This document shows positions 20,280-33,853 of a stretch of 64,000 bases of DNA, in pieces. This stretch comes from Leucobacter rhizosphaerae (GTDB lineage Bacteria > Actinomycetota > Actinomycetes > Actinomycetales > Microbacteriaceae). Made by a program: the position numbers and the translations under genes. The first letter of the stretch is position 1. Every line of letters starts with the position of its first letter. The notes beneath the pieces were generated by a model, which saw only the letters and a program-made list of their open reading frames with translations, was not told the DNA's origin and searched no databases. The DNA is taken from NCBI RefSeq assembly GCF_022919175.1, contig NZ_CP095043.1, forward strand, positions 620,001-684,000, written 5' to 3'.

Positions 20280-20972
20280 CTACGACAGCAGGGTGTAGCC
20301 ATAGCGCTCGGCGATGGCGTCGATGACCCCCATCAGCTCGGCGCGGTCCAACCGGATCAGCGCGCTCGGGTGCGCCGGGAGTGCGTCCGCAGCCGGCGCC
20401 CAGAGCGCCACCACCCGCGCGGACGGGTTGAGCGACGAGGCGGAGACGACTCCGTCCAGCGCGGGATAGGTCGCGGCGATGGCGCGAGCCCAGGCCCGCG
20501 AAGTCGCACGGTCGCCCGAGGAGATCGCCGCATTGCCGCCGGCCGCGGTGACCCAGTCGCTGTCCGAGAGGTCCAGCAGTCGCAGCGGACGGACGATGGC
20601 GAAGTCCACGAACGTCGGACTGCCGGCCTCGAGCCGGATCATGCGCTGCGCCTGGAAGACCTCCAGGATCGCCGTGGCGAACGGACTCGCCGTCACGTCG
20701 GAGGGGGATGCCGAGCCGCCGGTCGCGGGCGACTCCAGGACCCCGTACATCACTCCGACGCCCGACGTCTCGCCCGTCGGCGGCGGGTGCGGATCGAACC
20801 GGCCATCGAGCGGGCCGTAGCTCCGGAAGTCGTGCCAGCGCGACGCGTGCGGCCCGCCCGCCCGGAAGATACGCCCGACGTGGGTCCCTGCGGGGAGCAC
20901 ACGCACCCACGACGGGTCGCGGGCCAGATCCGGGAAACGCCCGAGGTCGGGTCGAACGAGGAATTCGCTCAC
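20280..20972 (-). CDS. RES-domain toxin (predicted NAD+ phosphorylase/hydrolase)
   Basis: A 230-residue protein with the RES domain pattern: GRIFRAGG (about 33-40), then YGPLDGRFDP with Arg58, a GVMYG strand, a conserved Glu in ATAILEVFQ, and Ser in ALDGVVSASS. RES toxins such as MbcT and ParT degrade or transfer NAD+. The GTG start at 20972 overlaps the stop of the upstream gene by four bases (GTGA). Longer frames starting up to 21206 would overlap that gene heavily. The order antitoxin-toxin is typical for this family. Confidence 0.8.
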   Translation of the reverse strand: MSEFLVRPDLGRFPDLARDPSWVRVLPAGTHVGRIFRAGGPHASRWHDFRSYGPLDGRFDPHPPPTGETSGVGVMYGVLESPATGGSASPSDVTASPFATAILEVFQAQRMIRLEAGSPTFVDFAIVRPLRLLDLSDSDWVTAAGGNAAISSGDRATSRAWARAIAATYPALDGVVSASSLNPSARVVALWAPAADALPAHPSALIRLDRAELMGVIDAIAERYGYTLLS

Positions 20973-21607
20973 GGCAGGCGGTTGAGGGCGTCGTCGACGG
21001 CGGCTGCAGCGATCGCCGGATCCCCGCCCCGACCCAACCACTCGAACGGGCTGACCTCCTCGCCCTCGACGAGGAGCTGCGGTGCCGGAGAGGTGAGCAC
21101 CCGCTCGACCAAGATCATGGGCGTGCTGCGCTGAACGGACTGCGCCACCGTCGCCCAACCGCGCACCTCCCGATCCTCGGGGAACTGGAACCGCGGCAGA
21201 TGCCATCCGTCGCTTCGGCGCTGAGCCACGAGGGTGCCTGCCGCGCAGCGCTGGCGCACCCGCGCCGGCGTCACCCCGAGCAGCGCCGCGGTCTCGGCGA
21301 CGGAAAAGCTGTGCGCGGCGATCTCCTGCTCCCAGAGCCGGCCGCGCGCCGTGGCGGGCAGCGCGGTCGGGGCCTGAAGATCGGACTCCGACACTCCGAA
21401 ACGCGCGAGTGCGTCGACCTCTGGGGTCGTGAGGCCGCGCACGCCGGCCTGTTGATGCGCGACCACGGCCTCGAGCATCTCTTCGACGACCGTCAGGTGC
21501 GCCCCCTCGATCCGACCCGCCAGCGCGCGGATCCGGTCACGGGCCCCACGGTCTTTCGCCGCGCCGGCACTGCGGCGAGCCCGGTCGGGGAGTTGCGCGA
21601 TCGACAT
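20969..21607 (-). CDS. Antitoxin of the Xre/MbcA/ParS type, partner of the RES protein
   Basis: A 212-residue protein. Its middle has an excisionase/MerR-like helix-turn-helix (FSVAETAALLGVTPARVRQRCAAGTL, about 98-122). Its C-terminus (VLTSPAPQLLVEGEEVSPFEWLGRGG) resembles the toxin-binding Xre/MbcA/ParS domain. It is longer than many such antitoxins because of an N-terminal helical region. ATG 21607 has AAAGGA upstream. It is translated first and coupled to the toxin gene. Its promoter lies in the 113 bases shared with divergent uvrA. Family assignment rests on motif and context. Confidence 0.7.
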   Translation of the reverse strand: MSIAQLPDRARRSAGAAKDRGARDRIRALAGRIEGAHLTVVEEMLEAVVAHQQAGVRGLTTPEVDALARFGVSESDLQAPTALPATARGRLWEQEIAAHSFSVAETAALLGVTPARVRQRCAAGTLVAQRRSDGWHLPRFQFPEDREVRGWATVAQSVQRSTPMILVERVLTSPAPQLLVEGEEVSPFEWLGRGGDPAIAAAAVDDALNRLP

Positions 21608-21673
21608 GGCGGGTCCTTTCGTCTACTTACGACAATACTATCCGCAACACCGCAAACCCGGAAGAGCATCCAC

Positions 21674-21689
21674 TCGCACATATGTTCGA
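21674..21689 (+). promoter_or_regulatory. LexA-like SOS box upstream of uvrA
   Basis: TCGCACATATGTTCGA matches the actinobacterial LexA palindrome TCGAAC-N4-GTTCGA at all but one fixed position. It ends about 19 bases before the TAGAAT -10 and covers the -35 region of uvrA, the usual place for repression. It could also affect the divergent antitoxin gene. Confidence 0.75.
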
Positions 21690-21708
21690 ATTCTCAGCGG
21701 CAACGCCC

Positions 21709-21714
21709 TAGAAT
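21709..21714 (+). promoter_or_regulatory. -10 element of uvrA, probably leaderless
   Basis: TAGAAT ends six bases before the GTG start at 21721. The LexA-like box overlaps the expected -35 position. No clear Shine-Dalgarno sequence is present. Confidence 0.55.
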
Positions 21715-21720
21715 GGGACG

Positions 21721-24710
<2,990 letters not shown>

Positions 24711-24714
<4 letters not shown>

Positions 24715-26642
24715 TCCAGGGGGTCGACAACCGGGGCGCCTTCCGTCCGGCGCAGGGCGAGATCCCGACCAGCCCCGGGGTCTACCGCTTCAGCGACCGG
24801 CACGGGCGGGTGCTCTACATCGGCAAGGCGAAGAACCTGCGCGCCCGCCTCGCGAACTACTTCCAGCCGCTGCAGTCCCTCATGCCGCGCACGCAGCGCA
24901 TGCTCGCGCTCGCGGCGCAGGTCGACTGGACCGTGGTGGCGACCGACACCGAGTCGCTGATCCTCGAGCACACCTGGATCACCGAGTTCAAGCCCCCCTT
25001 CAACGTCCAGTTCAAGGACGACAAGACCTACCCCTATCTCGCCGTCACGCTTCGGGAGGAGTCGCCTCGGCTCATCATCACCCGCAACGAACGGATTCGC
25101 GGGGCGCGCTACTTCGGCCCCTACCCGAAGGTCTGGGCCCTGCGGGAGACGACCGCGCTGCTGCAGCAGGCGTTCCCGATCCGCACCTGCAACGACGCCG
25201 ACTACCGGCGCGCGATGTCGACGGGGCGCCCGTGCCTCGCGGGGCAGATCGGCCGATGCCACGGGCCGTGCTCGCAGCTCATCACGATCGAGGCCCACCG
25301 GGAGCGGGCGAACGCGCTGGTCGCGTTCCTCGCGGGCGGCGACACCAGCCACCTGCGCGAGCTGCAACGGGGCATGCGCGAGGCGGCCGCGGCGCAGGAG
25401 TACGAGCTCGCCGCGCGCCTGCGCGATCAGGCGCAGGCGGTGGAGCACGTGCTCGAGAAGAACGCCGTGGTGCTCGGCCTCGACGTCAATCTCGATGTCT
25501 TCGGCATGCGGGCCGACGAACTCGCGGCCTCGGCGCACCAGTTCATCATCCGCGGTGGCCGGATCCGGGGCGAGCGCAGCTGGATCGTCGACGTCGAGAT
25601 CGATGACTCCCTGAGCACGCTCCTCGAGCAGGTCGTGCAGACCGCGTACGAGGGCGACCGCGAGCCCCCGGCGGAGATCCTGGTGCCCCAGTTGCCGGAC
25701 GACGTCACCGACCTCGAGGCCGCGCTCAGCGCGAAACGGCCGCGTCAGGGCCGCGTGCGCATGCGCGTACCCGAGCGCGGGGAGAAGGTCCAGCTCATGG
25801 AGCGGGCCGTGCTCAACGCGGGGGAGAACCTGATCCGGCACAAGCTGAAGCGCGCCGCGGATCTCACGGCCCGCACCGACGCGCTCGCCGAGCTGCAGCG
25901 GGCACTGGGCATGGACGAGGCCCCGCTCCGGATCGAGTGCATCGACGTCTCGCATCTGCAGGGGACCGGGGTGGTGGCCTCGCTCGTCGTGTTCGAGGAC
26001 GGGCTCCCGGCGAAGGGGGCGTATCGGAAATACCGCATCGAGGAAACGCGCGACGACACCGACTCGATCCACCAGGTCGTTGCGCGGCGCGCGGCGCAGT
26101 TGAACCGCGCCCGCGAGTCGGGTGAGCCGGCCTCGGGTGTCTACCGGGATCGCCCGCAACTCCTCATCGTCGACGGCGGCGAGCCGCAGGTGAAGGCGGC
26201 GGCACGCGCGCTACGCGAAGCCGGGATCACCGACATCGCGCTGTGCGGGGTCGCGAAGCGCCTCGAGGAGCTCTGGCTGCCCGATGACCCGTTCCCCGTG
26301 ATCCTGCCGCGCACGAGCGACGCTCTTTTCTTGGTGCAGCGGGTGCGCGACGAGGCGCACCGCTTCGCCATCACCTTCCAGCGTCAGCGCCGGAGCACTT
26401 CCATCGCGAGCCAGCTCTCCGAGGTGCCCGGCCTCGGCCCGAAGCGCGTGCAGGTGCTGCTCAAGCACTTCGGCTCGGTGACCCGGCTGCGCGCCGCGAC
26501 GGTCGCCGAGCTGAGCGCCGCCCCCGGCGTCGGCGAGAAACTGGCCGAGCAGATCCTCGCTCACCTGAACTCCACTGCCGCGCCCGCTAAGCTTGAGGCA
26601 TCATCGGAACCCGATCAGGATGGAGGACTGTCGAATGAATGA
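24711..26642 (+). CDS. uvrC: Excinuclease ABC subunit UvrC
   Basis: Dual-incision nuclease of excision repair, 643 residues. The N-terminal GIY-YIG domain is visible as [22 protein letters not shown] Cys region follows ([13 protein letters not shown]), then the UVR motif ([19 protein letters not shown]), the RNase H-like domain with [12 protein letters not shown] and [12 protein letters not shown], and C-terminal helix-hairpin-helix repeats ([17 protein letters not shown]). The start overlaps the uvrA stop by four bases, so both come under the same SOS-type control. Its last codons overlap rapZ by eight bases. Confidence 0.97.
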
Positions 26643-27513
26643 GGCGGTGTCCAATCAGGAGATCCTGATCGTCACGGGCATGTCCGGCGCCGGTCGCAGC
26701 ACCGTCGCGAACACCCTCGAAGACCTGGGCTGGTACGTCGTCGACAACCTGCCCCTCACCATGCTCAAGACGCTCGCGGACATGGCCGACAAGTCCGGGG
26801 GAGCGCTGCCCCGGATCGTCGCGGTCGTCGACGTCCGCGGTCGCGACCTCTACTCCGATATCGAATCGACCGTGAGCGATCTCCGTGAGAACGCCACGGT
26901 TCGGGTCGTCTTTCTCGACGCGACCGACGAGATCCTGGTGCGGCGGTACGAGTCGGTGCGCCGACCGCACCCGCTGCAGGCCGAAGCCGGCAGTCTGCTC
27001 GAGGGCATCCGTCTCGAACGCGAGCGCCTCCAGGAGCTGCGCGCGTCGAGCGACGTGGTCATCGACACCTCGCGCTACAACGTGCACGACCTCTCGACCG
27101 CCACCCGCGAGCTCTTCTCGGACGACAACACGCCCGGCCTGCAGCTCTCCGTCGTGAGTTTCGGCTTCAAATACGGGGCTCCGACGGATGTCGATCTCAT
27201 GGTCGATATGCGGTTTCTCCCGAACCCGTTCTGGGAGACCGACCTGCGCGCGCTCACCGGGGTCGATCCGGAAGTGAAAGAATATGTACTCGGCCGCGAA
27301 GGCGCAGCTGAGTTCCTGGACCACTACGTGGCCGCGTTGACTCCGGTGTTCGCCGGATTCCAGCGCGAAAACAAGCGCCACGCCTCGCTCGCCGTCGGAT
27401 GCACCGGCGGCAAGCATCGTTCGGTCGCGACCGCGAGAGAACTCGCCGATCGCCTCGCCGGACTTCCGGGAGTCAGTGTGACGCTCCGGCATCGCGACCT
27501 CGGTCGCGAATAG
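26635..27513 (+). CDS. rapZ: RNase adapter protein RapZ (YvcJ family)
   Basis: A 292-residue P-loop protein. Walker A is GMSGAGRSTVANTL at about residues 16-29, followed by WYVVDNLP. The C-terminal domain carries the conserved GCTGGKHRSV. In E. coli RapZ binds small RNAs and glucosamine-6-phosphate; in Gram-positives YvcJ is linked to competence and cell-wall metabolism. ATG 26635 has GGAGGA eight bases upstream. It sits in the usual uvrC-rapZ-whiA order, but the yvcK gene often found between rapZ and whiA is absent. Confidence 0.93.
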   Translation: MNEAVSNQEILIVTGMSGAGRSTVANTLEDLGWYVVDNLPLTMLKTLADMADKSGGALPRIVAVVDVRGRDLYSDIESTVSDLRENATVRVVFLDATDEILVRRYESVRRPHPLQAEAGSLLEGIRLERERLQELRASSDVVIDTSRYNVHDLSTATRELFSDDNTPGLQLSVVSFGFKYGAPTDVDLMVDMRFLPNPFWETDLRALTGVDPEVKEYVLGREGAAEFLDHYVAALTPVFAGFQRENKRHASLAVGCTGGKHRSVATARELADRLAGLPGVSVTLRHRDLGRE

Positions 27514-27567
27514 TCGGCGTTTCGCCGACCCGTCACCGTTGTTCAAGCTTCCTGAAAGGACTATTTC

Positions 27568-28548
27568 GTGCCGTCTACCGTTGAGGTGAAGAGTGAGCTC
27601 GTACGATTCCCGGTGCAGCGCACCGGCGAGCGCATCGCCGAAGTGGCCACGATCCTGCGTCTCGCGGGCGGACTGCACACGATTTCGGGCCGGATCGCCC
27701 TCGAGGCCGAGCTGCACACGCCGCAGATCGTGCAGCGCGTGCGCAAGGACCTCGCGGAACTCTACGGCGTTCGCTCGGAGGCGAAGCAGCTGCCCCCGAC
27801 CGCGACTCGTCCCGGTGCTCCGCAGTTCCTCGTCCGGGTGCTCGACGGCGAGACGCTCGCCCGTCAGCTCGGCCTGCTCGATCAGCGCCGCCGGCAGATC
27901 CGCGGGCTCCCGAACCGACTGACCACGGGCGCGCAGCCCGAGCTCGCCGCGATCTGGCGCGGTGCGTTCCTGGCGCGCGGTGGGATCACGGCGCCGGGTC
28001 GCTCCGCGGGCCTCGAGATCATCTGCCCGAGCAACGAGGTCGCCATGGCCCTCGTGGGTGCCGCGGGCCGGATCGGCATCGAGTCCAAGAGCCGCGAGAT
28101 CCGGGGGCAGAACAAGGTGCTCATCCGCGACGGCGAGGCGATCGGCGAGATGCTCGGTGCGATGGGTGCCGTCGAGTCCCGCGCGAGCTGGGACGAGCTC
28201 CGCAAGGCCCGTGAGACCCGCGCGACCGCGAACCGCCTCGTCAACTTCGACGACGCGAACCTCCGGCGCTCGGCCGAGGCATCGGTCGCCGCGTGCGCCC
28301 GAGTGGAGCGCGCGCTCGAGATCCTGGGTGACGAGATTCCCGATCACCTCCGGTACGCGGGCGAGCTGCGGTTGCGTCACCGCGAAGCGAGTCTCGACGA
28401 CCTCGGTGCGCGCGCCGATCCCGTGCTCACCAAGGACGCCGTCGCCGGTCGGATCCGCCGGTTGCTCGCCATGGCCGACAAGGAGGCCGAGACCCGCGGG
28501 ATCCCGGGCACCGAGTCGAGCCTGCCCGACGACCTCTCGCGGCTGTAG
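27568..28548 (+). CDS. whiA: Sporulation-type transcription regulator WhiA
   Basis: A 326-residue protein combining a degenerate LAGLIDADG homing-endonuclease-like domain (N-terminal two thirds, including LRLAGGLHTI and WRGAFLARGG) with a C-terminal helix-turn-helix (ASLDDLGARADPVLTKDAVAGRIRRLL). In Streptomyces WhiA works with WhiB to switch on division genes; non-sporulating actinobacteria keep it for cell division control. The start is GTG with GAAAGGA upstream. Confidence 0.95.
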   Translation: MPSTVEVKSELVRFPVQRTGERIAEVATILRLAGGLHTISGRIALEAELHTPQIVQRVRKDLAELYGVRSEAKQLPPTATRPGAPQFLVRVLDGETLARQLGLLDQRRRQIRGLPNRLTTGAQPELAAIWRGAFLARGGITAPGRSAGLEIICPSNEVAMALVGAAGRIGIESKSREIRGQNKVLIRDGEAIGEMLGAMGAVESRASWDELRKARETRATANRLVNFDDANLRRSAEASVAACARVERALEILGDEIPDHLRYAGELRLRHREASLDDLGARADPVLTKDAVAGRIRRLLAMADKEAETRGIPGTESSLPDDLSRL

Positions 28549-28674
28549 CCCGTCGGCCGCCCGGAGAGCCCCTCGGTCGTCCGTTCGCCAGGGGCGCAAG
28601 CGCGTTCGGCACGCGCCGACCGCGCGGGCATAGACTGAAATAACGAATTGTCGACACCGAGGATAGGAGCGCCC

Positions 28675-29292
28675 ATGGCCGCCTACACACTTCCTGACCT
28701 TCCCTACGACTATGCTGCGCTTGAGCCGCACATCAGCGGCAAGATCATGCAGCTGCACCACGACAAGCACCACCAGGCCTACGTGACCGGTGCGAACACC
28801 GCACTCGAGCAGCTGGCCGAGGCGCGCGACGCGAACAACCTCGCCGCCGTCAACAAGCTCGAGAAGGACGTCGCCTTCAACCTCGGCGGACACGTCAACC
28901 ACACCATCTTCTGGAACAACCTGTCGCCCGAGGGCGGGGATCGCCCCGAGGGTGAGCTCGCCGCCGCGATCGACGAGTACTTCGGCGACTTCGAGAAGTT
29001 CCAGGCGCACTTCACCGCGACCGCCCTCGGCGTCCAGGGCTCCGGCTGGGCCGTTCTCGCCTGGGATGCGCTGGGTCAGCGCGCCAACATCGTGCAGCTG
29101 TTCGACCAGCAGGGCAACCTGCCCGCCGGCACCGTCCCGCTGCTGATGCTCGACGTCTGGGAGCACGCGTACTACCTCGACTACCTCAACGTCCGCGCCG
29201 ACTACGTGAAGGCGTTCTGGAACATCGCGAACTGGCAGGACGTCGCCAAGCGCTTCGAGGCCGCACGGACGCAGACCCCGGGTCTCATCTAG
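28675..29292 (+). CDS. sodA: Superoxide dismutase (Mn/Fe family)
   Basis: Converts superoxide to hydrogen peroxide and oxygen in the cytosol. The metal ligands are recognisable: His in [13 protein letters not shown], His in [10 protein letters not shown], and Asp and His in [12 protein letters not shown]. The 205-residue length is normal. ATG 28675 has ATAGGAGC upstream, and a TAGACT -10 lies at 28631-28636. It sits between whiA and pgk. The sequence pattern does not settle Mn versus Fe. Confidence 0.96.
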   Translation: MAAYTLPDLPYDYAALEPHISGKIMQLHHDKHHQAYVTGANTALEQLAEARDANNLAAVNKLEKDVAFNLGGHVNHTIFWNNLSPEGGDRPEGELAAAIDEYFGDFEKFQAHFTATALGVQGSGWAVLAWDALGQRANIVQLFDQQGNLPAGTVPLLMLDVWEHAYYLDYLNVRADYVKAFWNIANWQDVAKRFEAARTQTPGLI

Positions 29293-29304
29293 GCACTCCG
29301 GTGC

Positions 29305-29338
29305 GTGTGGGCCGGCTCCGAACGGGGCCGGCCCACAC
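29305..29338 (+). terminator. Hairpin terminator after sodA
   Basis: A 15-bp GC-rich stem (29305-29319 with 29324-29338, one T-G pair) has a GAAC loop and no T tract. It isolates sodA from the pgk-tpiA transcript. Confidence 0.75.
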
Positions 29339-29422
29339 CGCATTCTCCGCGGCCGCCGCGTCAGCCCGGCCGCGCCACGATTCTTCCCGCGCCGTCCTCC
29401 ACCGAAGGAGCCCCGCCCCGCC

Positions 29423-30621
<1,199 letters not shown>

Positions 30622-30625
<4 letters not shown>

Positions 30626-31449
30626 ACGACCAGCTCCCCGAGCTCCGCGAGCCGCTCCCGCAGGGCGACCGCACCCCGCTGATCGCGGGCAACTGGAAGA
30701 TGCACCTCGACCACTTGCAGGCGATCGCCTTCGTGCAGAAGCTGTCGTGGGGACTCAAGGACGTGCGGCACGACTTCGGCGAGGTCGAGGTCGCGGTGTT
30801 CCCGCCGTTCACCGATCTCCGGTCGGTCCAGACCCTGCTCGCCGCCGATAAGCTCTCGCTCACGCTCGGTGCGCAGGATGTCTCCCCGCACGAGTCCGGT
30901 GCGTTCACGGGCGACGTCTCCGCCGCGATGCTCGGCAAGCTCGACGTCCGCTACGTGCTCGTCGGCCACTCGGAGCGGCGACAGGGGCACCAGGAGGGTG
31001 ACGACACCGTCGCCGCCAAGACGCTCGCGGCGCACACCGCCGGCATGGTCCCGGTGATCTGCGTGGGCGAGACCGCGGAGGATCTCGAGACGCACGGCGC
31101 CGCGGCGATCCCGCTTGCCCAGCTCGCGGCGGCGATCGCTCCGCTCCCCGCCGACGCGGAGTTCGTCGTCGCCTACGAGCCCGTCTGGGCGATCGGCAGC
31201 GGCCAGGCCGCCACTCCCGAGCAGGCGGAGGACGTGGCCCGGGCGCTCCGGGAGTCGCTACGGGATCTCCGCGGCGACGACGTGGCCACGGCGACGCGGA
31301 TCCTCTACGGCGGCTCGGTCGCGAGCCAGAACGTGGCGGGCTTCCTCCGTCAGCCGAACGTCGACGGTGCGCTGGTGGGCGGTGCGAGCCTCAAGGTGGA
31401 CGAGTTCACGCGCATCGTCCAGTTCAAGAAGCACGTCACCTCGGCGTAG
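30622..31449 (+). CDS. tpiA: Triose-phosphate isomerase
   Basis: Interconverts dihydroxyacetone phosphate and glyceraldehyde 3-phosphate. The active-site pieces are AGNWKMH (Lys), LVGHSERR (His electrophile) and AYEPVWAIGSG (catalytic Glu), then GGSVASQN for phosphate binding. At 275 residues it has about 15 extra N-terminal residues. The ATG overlaps the pgk stop by four bases. Confidence 0.97.
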
Positions 31450-31454
31450 GCTGT

Positions 31455-31476
31455 CCGGCACCCGACGCGGTGCCGG
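31455..31476 (+). terminator. Hairpin between tpiA and secG
   Basis: CCGGCACC and GGTGCCGG form an 8-bp stem with a 6-base loop directly in front of the secG -10 box. It may end the tpiA transcript or only attenuate it; no T run follows. Confidence 0.4.
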
Positions 31477-31482
31477 TATACT
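31477..31482 (+). promoter_or_regulatory. -10 element of secG
   Basis: TATACT is close to consensus and lies 44 bases before the GTG start of secG. The leader contains AGGAAAGG as a ribosome-binding site. Confidence 0.5.
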
Positions 31483-31525
31483 CGTACTCGGCGCATCGCG
31501 CCCTCGACCCAGGAAAGGTGACCGC

Positions 31526-31774
31526 GTGCTCATCCTCAAGATCGCACTGATCGTCATTCTCGTGATCACGAGCTTGCTCCTCACCCTCTTCATCCTGCTG
31601 CACAAGGGCCGCGGTGGCGGCCTCTCCGACATGTTCGGCGGCGGCGTGACCTCCAGCTTGGGTTCCTCGGGTGTTGCGGAGCGCAACCTCAACCGCATCA
31701 CCATCGTGGTGTCGTTGATCTGGGTCGTATCGATCATCGCGCTCGGGCTCATCGCCCGATTCTCGGTGGTCTAG
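31526..31774 (+). CDS. secG: Protein translocase subunit SecG
   Basis: A small 82-residue membrane protein of the SecYEG channel. It has two hydrophobic segments (about 3-24 and 55-78) joined by a Gly-rich cytosolic loop with the conserved LHKGRGGGLSDMFGGG. The start is GTG with AGGAAAGG upstream. secG after tpiA is a widely conserved order. Confidence 0.93.
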   Translation: MLILKIALIVILVITSLLLTLFILLHKGRGGGLSDMFGGGVTSSLGSSGVAERNLNRITIVVSLIWVVSIIALGLIARFSVV

Positions 31775-31800
31775 AGCTCGTTCACAAAGAGAGGTAATAC

Positions 31801-32166
31801 GTGGCAGGCAGTAACGCCATTCGTGGTGCGCGCGTCGGGTCCGGCCCCATGGGGGAGAAGGATCACGGAGCCCGCGCAGAGCGAGTCCAGATTTCATACT
31901 GGGATGCGCTCGGCAACGAGACGGTCCGCTACTTCGCGGCCGACATCGTCGATGAGGACATCCCCGAGCAGATCGATTCCCCGACCACCGGGCTTCCCGC
32001 GGGTCGGGATCGGGAGAACCCCCCGGTCCTGCTCAAGAACGAACCGTACAAGACGCACCTCGCCTACGTGAAGGAGCGCCGCACGCCGGAGGAGGCGGAG
32101 GAGCTGCTCGAGGCGGCCCTGATGAAGCTCCGGCAGCGTCGCGGTACCGCCAAGGCATCCGCATAA
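31801..32166 (+). CDS. rbpA: RNA polymerase-binding protein RbpA
   Basis: A 121-residue actinobacterial factor that binds RNA polymerase and sigma and stabilises the open complex. The core beta domain (RVQISYWDALGNETVRYFAADI), the basic linker region and the C-terminal sigma-interaction domain (KTHLAYVKERRTPEEAEELLEAAL) are all present. No cysteine occurs in the whole protein, so the zinc site of Streptomyces RbpA is absent. The start is GTG with GAGAGG upstream. A strong terminator follows. Confidence 0.93.
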   Translation: MAGSNAIRGARVGSGPMGEKDHGARAERVQISYWDALGNETVRYFAADIVDEDIPEQIDSPTTGLPAGRDRENPPVLLKNEPYKTHLAYVKERRTPEEAEELLEAALMKLRQRRGTAKASA

Positions 32167-32185
32167 CGCTCGGTCGTCGAGCAGA

Positions 32186-32227
32186 CGCGAAGGGGGCCCG
32201 CACCATCTGGTGCGGGCCCCCTTCGCG
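32186..32227. terminator. Bidirectional terminator between rbpA and pgi
   Basis: A 19-bp stem (32186-32204 with 32209-32227) has a 4-base loop. It lies between two convergent genes and, read from the minus strand, can serve pgi as well. It is among the longest perfect stems in the window. Confidence 0.85.
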
Positions 32228-32239
32228 TTCGGTGCGGAG

Positions 32240-33853
32240 TCAGTCGCTCGATGCGAGCGCCGCGATCAGCGCACAGGCCGTGGCACCGGGATCGGTCGCG
32301 CGGATCGCCAGCACCGGTCGCCCACGATCGCGCAGCACACTGCGGTCTCCGGCCGCCTGGGCGGTGATGAGCGTCTCGAAGCCCGCCTCCGAGCCCGGGA
32401 TATCGAGCGGCGCGGATCCCGCATCGCACAACTGCAGGAACCCGCCGAGCGCGGGCCCGCCCTTGTGCAGCTGGCCGGTCGAGTGCAGGTACCTCGGCCC
32501 CCAGCCGAGCGCGACGGGGGCGCCGAGCCGCTCGGCCAGTGCATCGCGGAGGTCGAGCACGGCGGCGGCGCTGGGACCGTCCGGATCGAGGTAGGCCTGG
32601 ATCGCCAGGTATCCACCGGGCTCGACGAGCCCACGCACGACCGTCACCAGGCTCGCGATGCCGGTGACGGCGGCCACGCCCGGTGCGCCATCGAGCAGGT
32701 CGACCCCCGGGAGTTCCGGCACGGGCGTGGCGACAACGTCGCGCGACGCGCTCTGCGCGAGCTGCTCCCGGGCGGCGACCTTCGCCGCCTCGACATCCGG
32801 CTGATTGAAGGGGTCGATGCCCATCAGACGGCCGAGCACCGCAGTCGTGACCTCCCAGAGCAGCAGCTGCGCCCCCAGGGGAGCGCCCACGGCGGGAAGC
32901 TGCGGTTCAGTCGCGTCGGATACGTCAGCAGAGCCAAAGATCCGGATCAGCCGGGTGTTCGCCGGGGTCCGCCGCACCTCGGGCGCATCGTCCGCGAGGG
33001 CGAGCGGCAGCACCCCCTGGCCGTCTTTGCCCGTGGATTCGGCGATGAGCTGTTCGATCCAGGAGCCCATATCCCACTGCGCACCCGGCGCCGAGCACAC
33101 GCCGAGCACGTACGCACGGGGGAGGCCGTCCGCCACCCACGCCGCGAGACGCAGCGCGGGATTCTCCGGCGCGTCGTCCCGGAGCGCGTCACGCGCAGCC
33201 GCGGCGTCGGCGACCAGCGCGCGCACGTCCGCGCCGGCGAGCGCCGTCGGCACCAGACCGAATGCGGTGAGTGCCGAGAATCGGCCCCCGACGTTCGGGT
33301 CCGCGAGGAAGACGCGCTGCCCGGCGGCGCGGGCGTCCGCTTCGAGGGGCGATCCCGGATCCGTCACCACGACGATGTGCGCCGATGCATCGAGCCCGGC
33401 GGCGTCGAATGCGGTCGTGAACGCGGCACGATGGCTCAGGGTCTCGATCGTGCCCCCGGATTTCGAGCTCACGACCACGACGGTGCGGGCGAGATCGCCT
33501 GCCAGTGCGTCGCGCACGACGTCGGGGTGCGTCGAGTCGATCGTGCGCAGGTCCACGCCCGCCCAGCGTGCGATGACGGCGGGGGCGAGGCTCGATCCGC
33601 CCATGCCGCAGAGCACCACACGGTCCACCCCGCGATCTCGTAGGTCGCTGTGCAGCTGCTCGACCTCGTCGAGCAGCGCGTCCACACCGGAGAGATCCGT
33701 CCACCCCAGGCGCACCGCGGCCTCCGCGGCCGCGTCGGCGCCCCACAGCGTACTGTCGTGCGCGAAGATCCGGCTGGCCACGCGATCGCGGATCAGCGTC
33801 TCGAGCGCCTGATGGGCCTCGGGGGTCTCGGTGAGCTGCAGGGCAATGGTCAC
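32240..33853 (-). CDS. pgi: Glucose-6-phosphate isomerase
   Basis: Interconverts glucose 6-phosphate and fructose 6-phosphate. The sugar-phosphate binding segments are [11 protein letters not shown] and [11 protein letters not shown], and further on are [12 protein letters not shown] and the C-terminal [12 protein letters not shown] and [10 protein letters not shown]. The GTG at 33853 has AGGAGG upstream, giving 537 residues; the longer frame into tal is a shadow. Its start overlaps the tal stop (GTGA). It ends a tkt-tal-pgi operon for the pentose phosphate/glycolysis branch. Confidence 0.94.
   Translation of the reverse strand: MTIALQLTETPEAHQALETLIRDRVASRIFAHDSTLWGADAAAEAAVRLGWTDLSGVDALLDEVEQLHSDLRDRGVDRVVLCGMGGSSLAPAVIARWAGVDLRTIDSTHPDVVRDALAGDLARTVVVVSSKSGGTIETLSHRAAFTTAFDAAGLDASAHIVVVTDPGSPLEADARAAGQRVFLADPNVGGRFSALTAFGLVPTALAGADVRALVADAAAARDALRDDAPENPALRLAAWVADGLPRAYVLGVCSAPGAQWDMGSWIEQLIAESTGKDGQGVLPLALADDAPEVRRTPANTRLIRIFGSADVSDATEPQLPAVGAPLGAQLLLWEVTTAVLGRLMGIDPFNQPDVEAAKVAAREQLAQSASRDVVATPVPELPGVDLLDGAPGVAAVTGIASLVTVVRGLVEPGGYLAIQAYLDPDGPSAAAVLDLRDALAERLGAPVALGWGPRYLHSTGQLHKGGPALGGFLQLCDAGSAPLDIPGSEAGFETLITAQAAGDRSVLRDRGRPVLAIRATDPGATACALIAALASSD

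Noticed and set aside
20122..20910. Open frame overlapping the RES toxin in another phase
   Set aside because: The RES reading frame shows the conserved motifs and is coupled to the antitoxin; this one shows neither.
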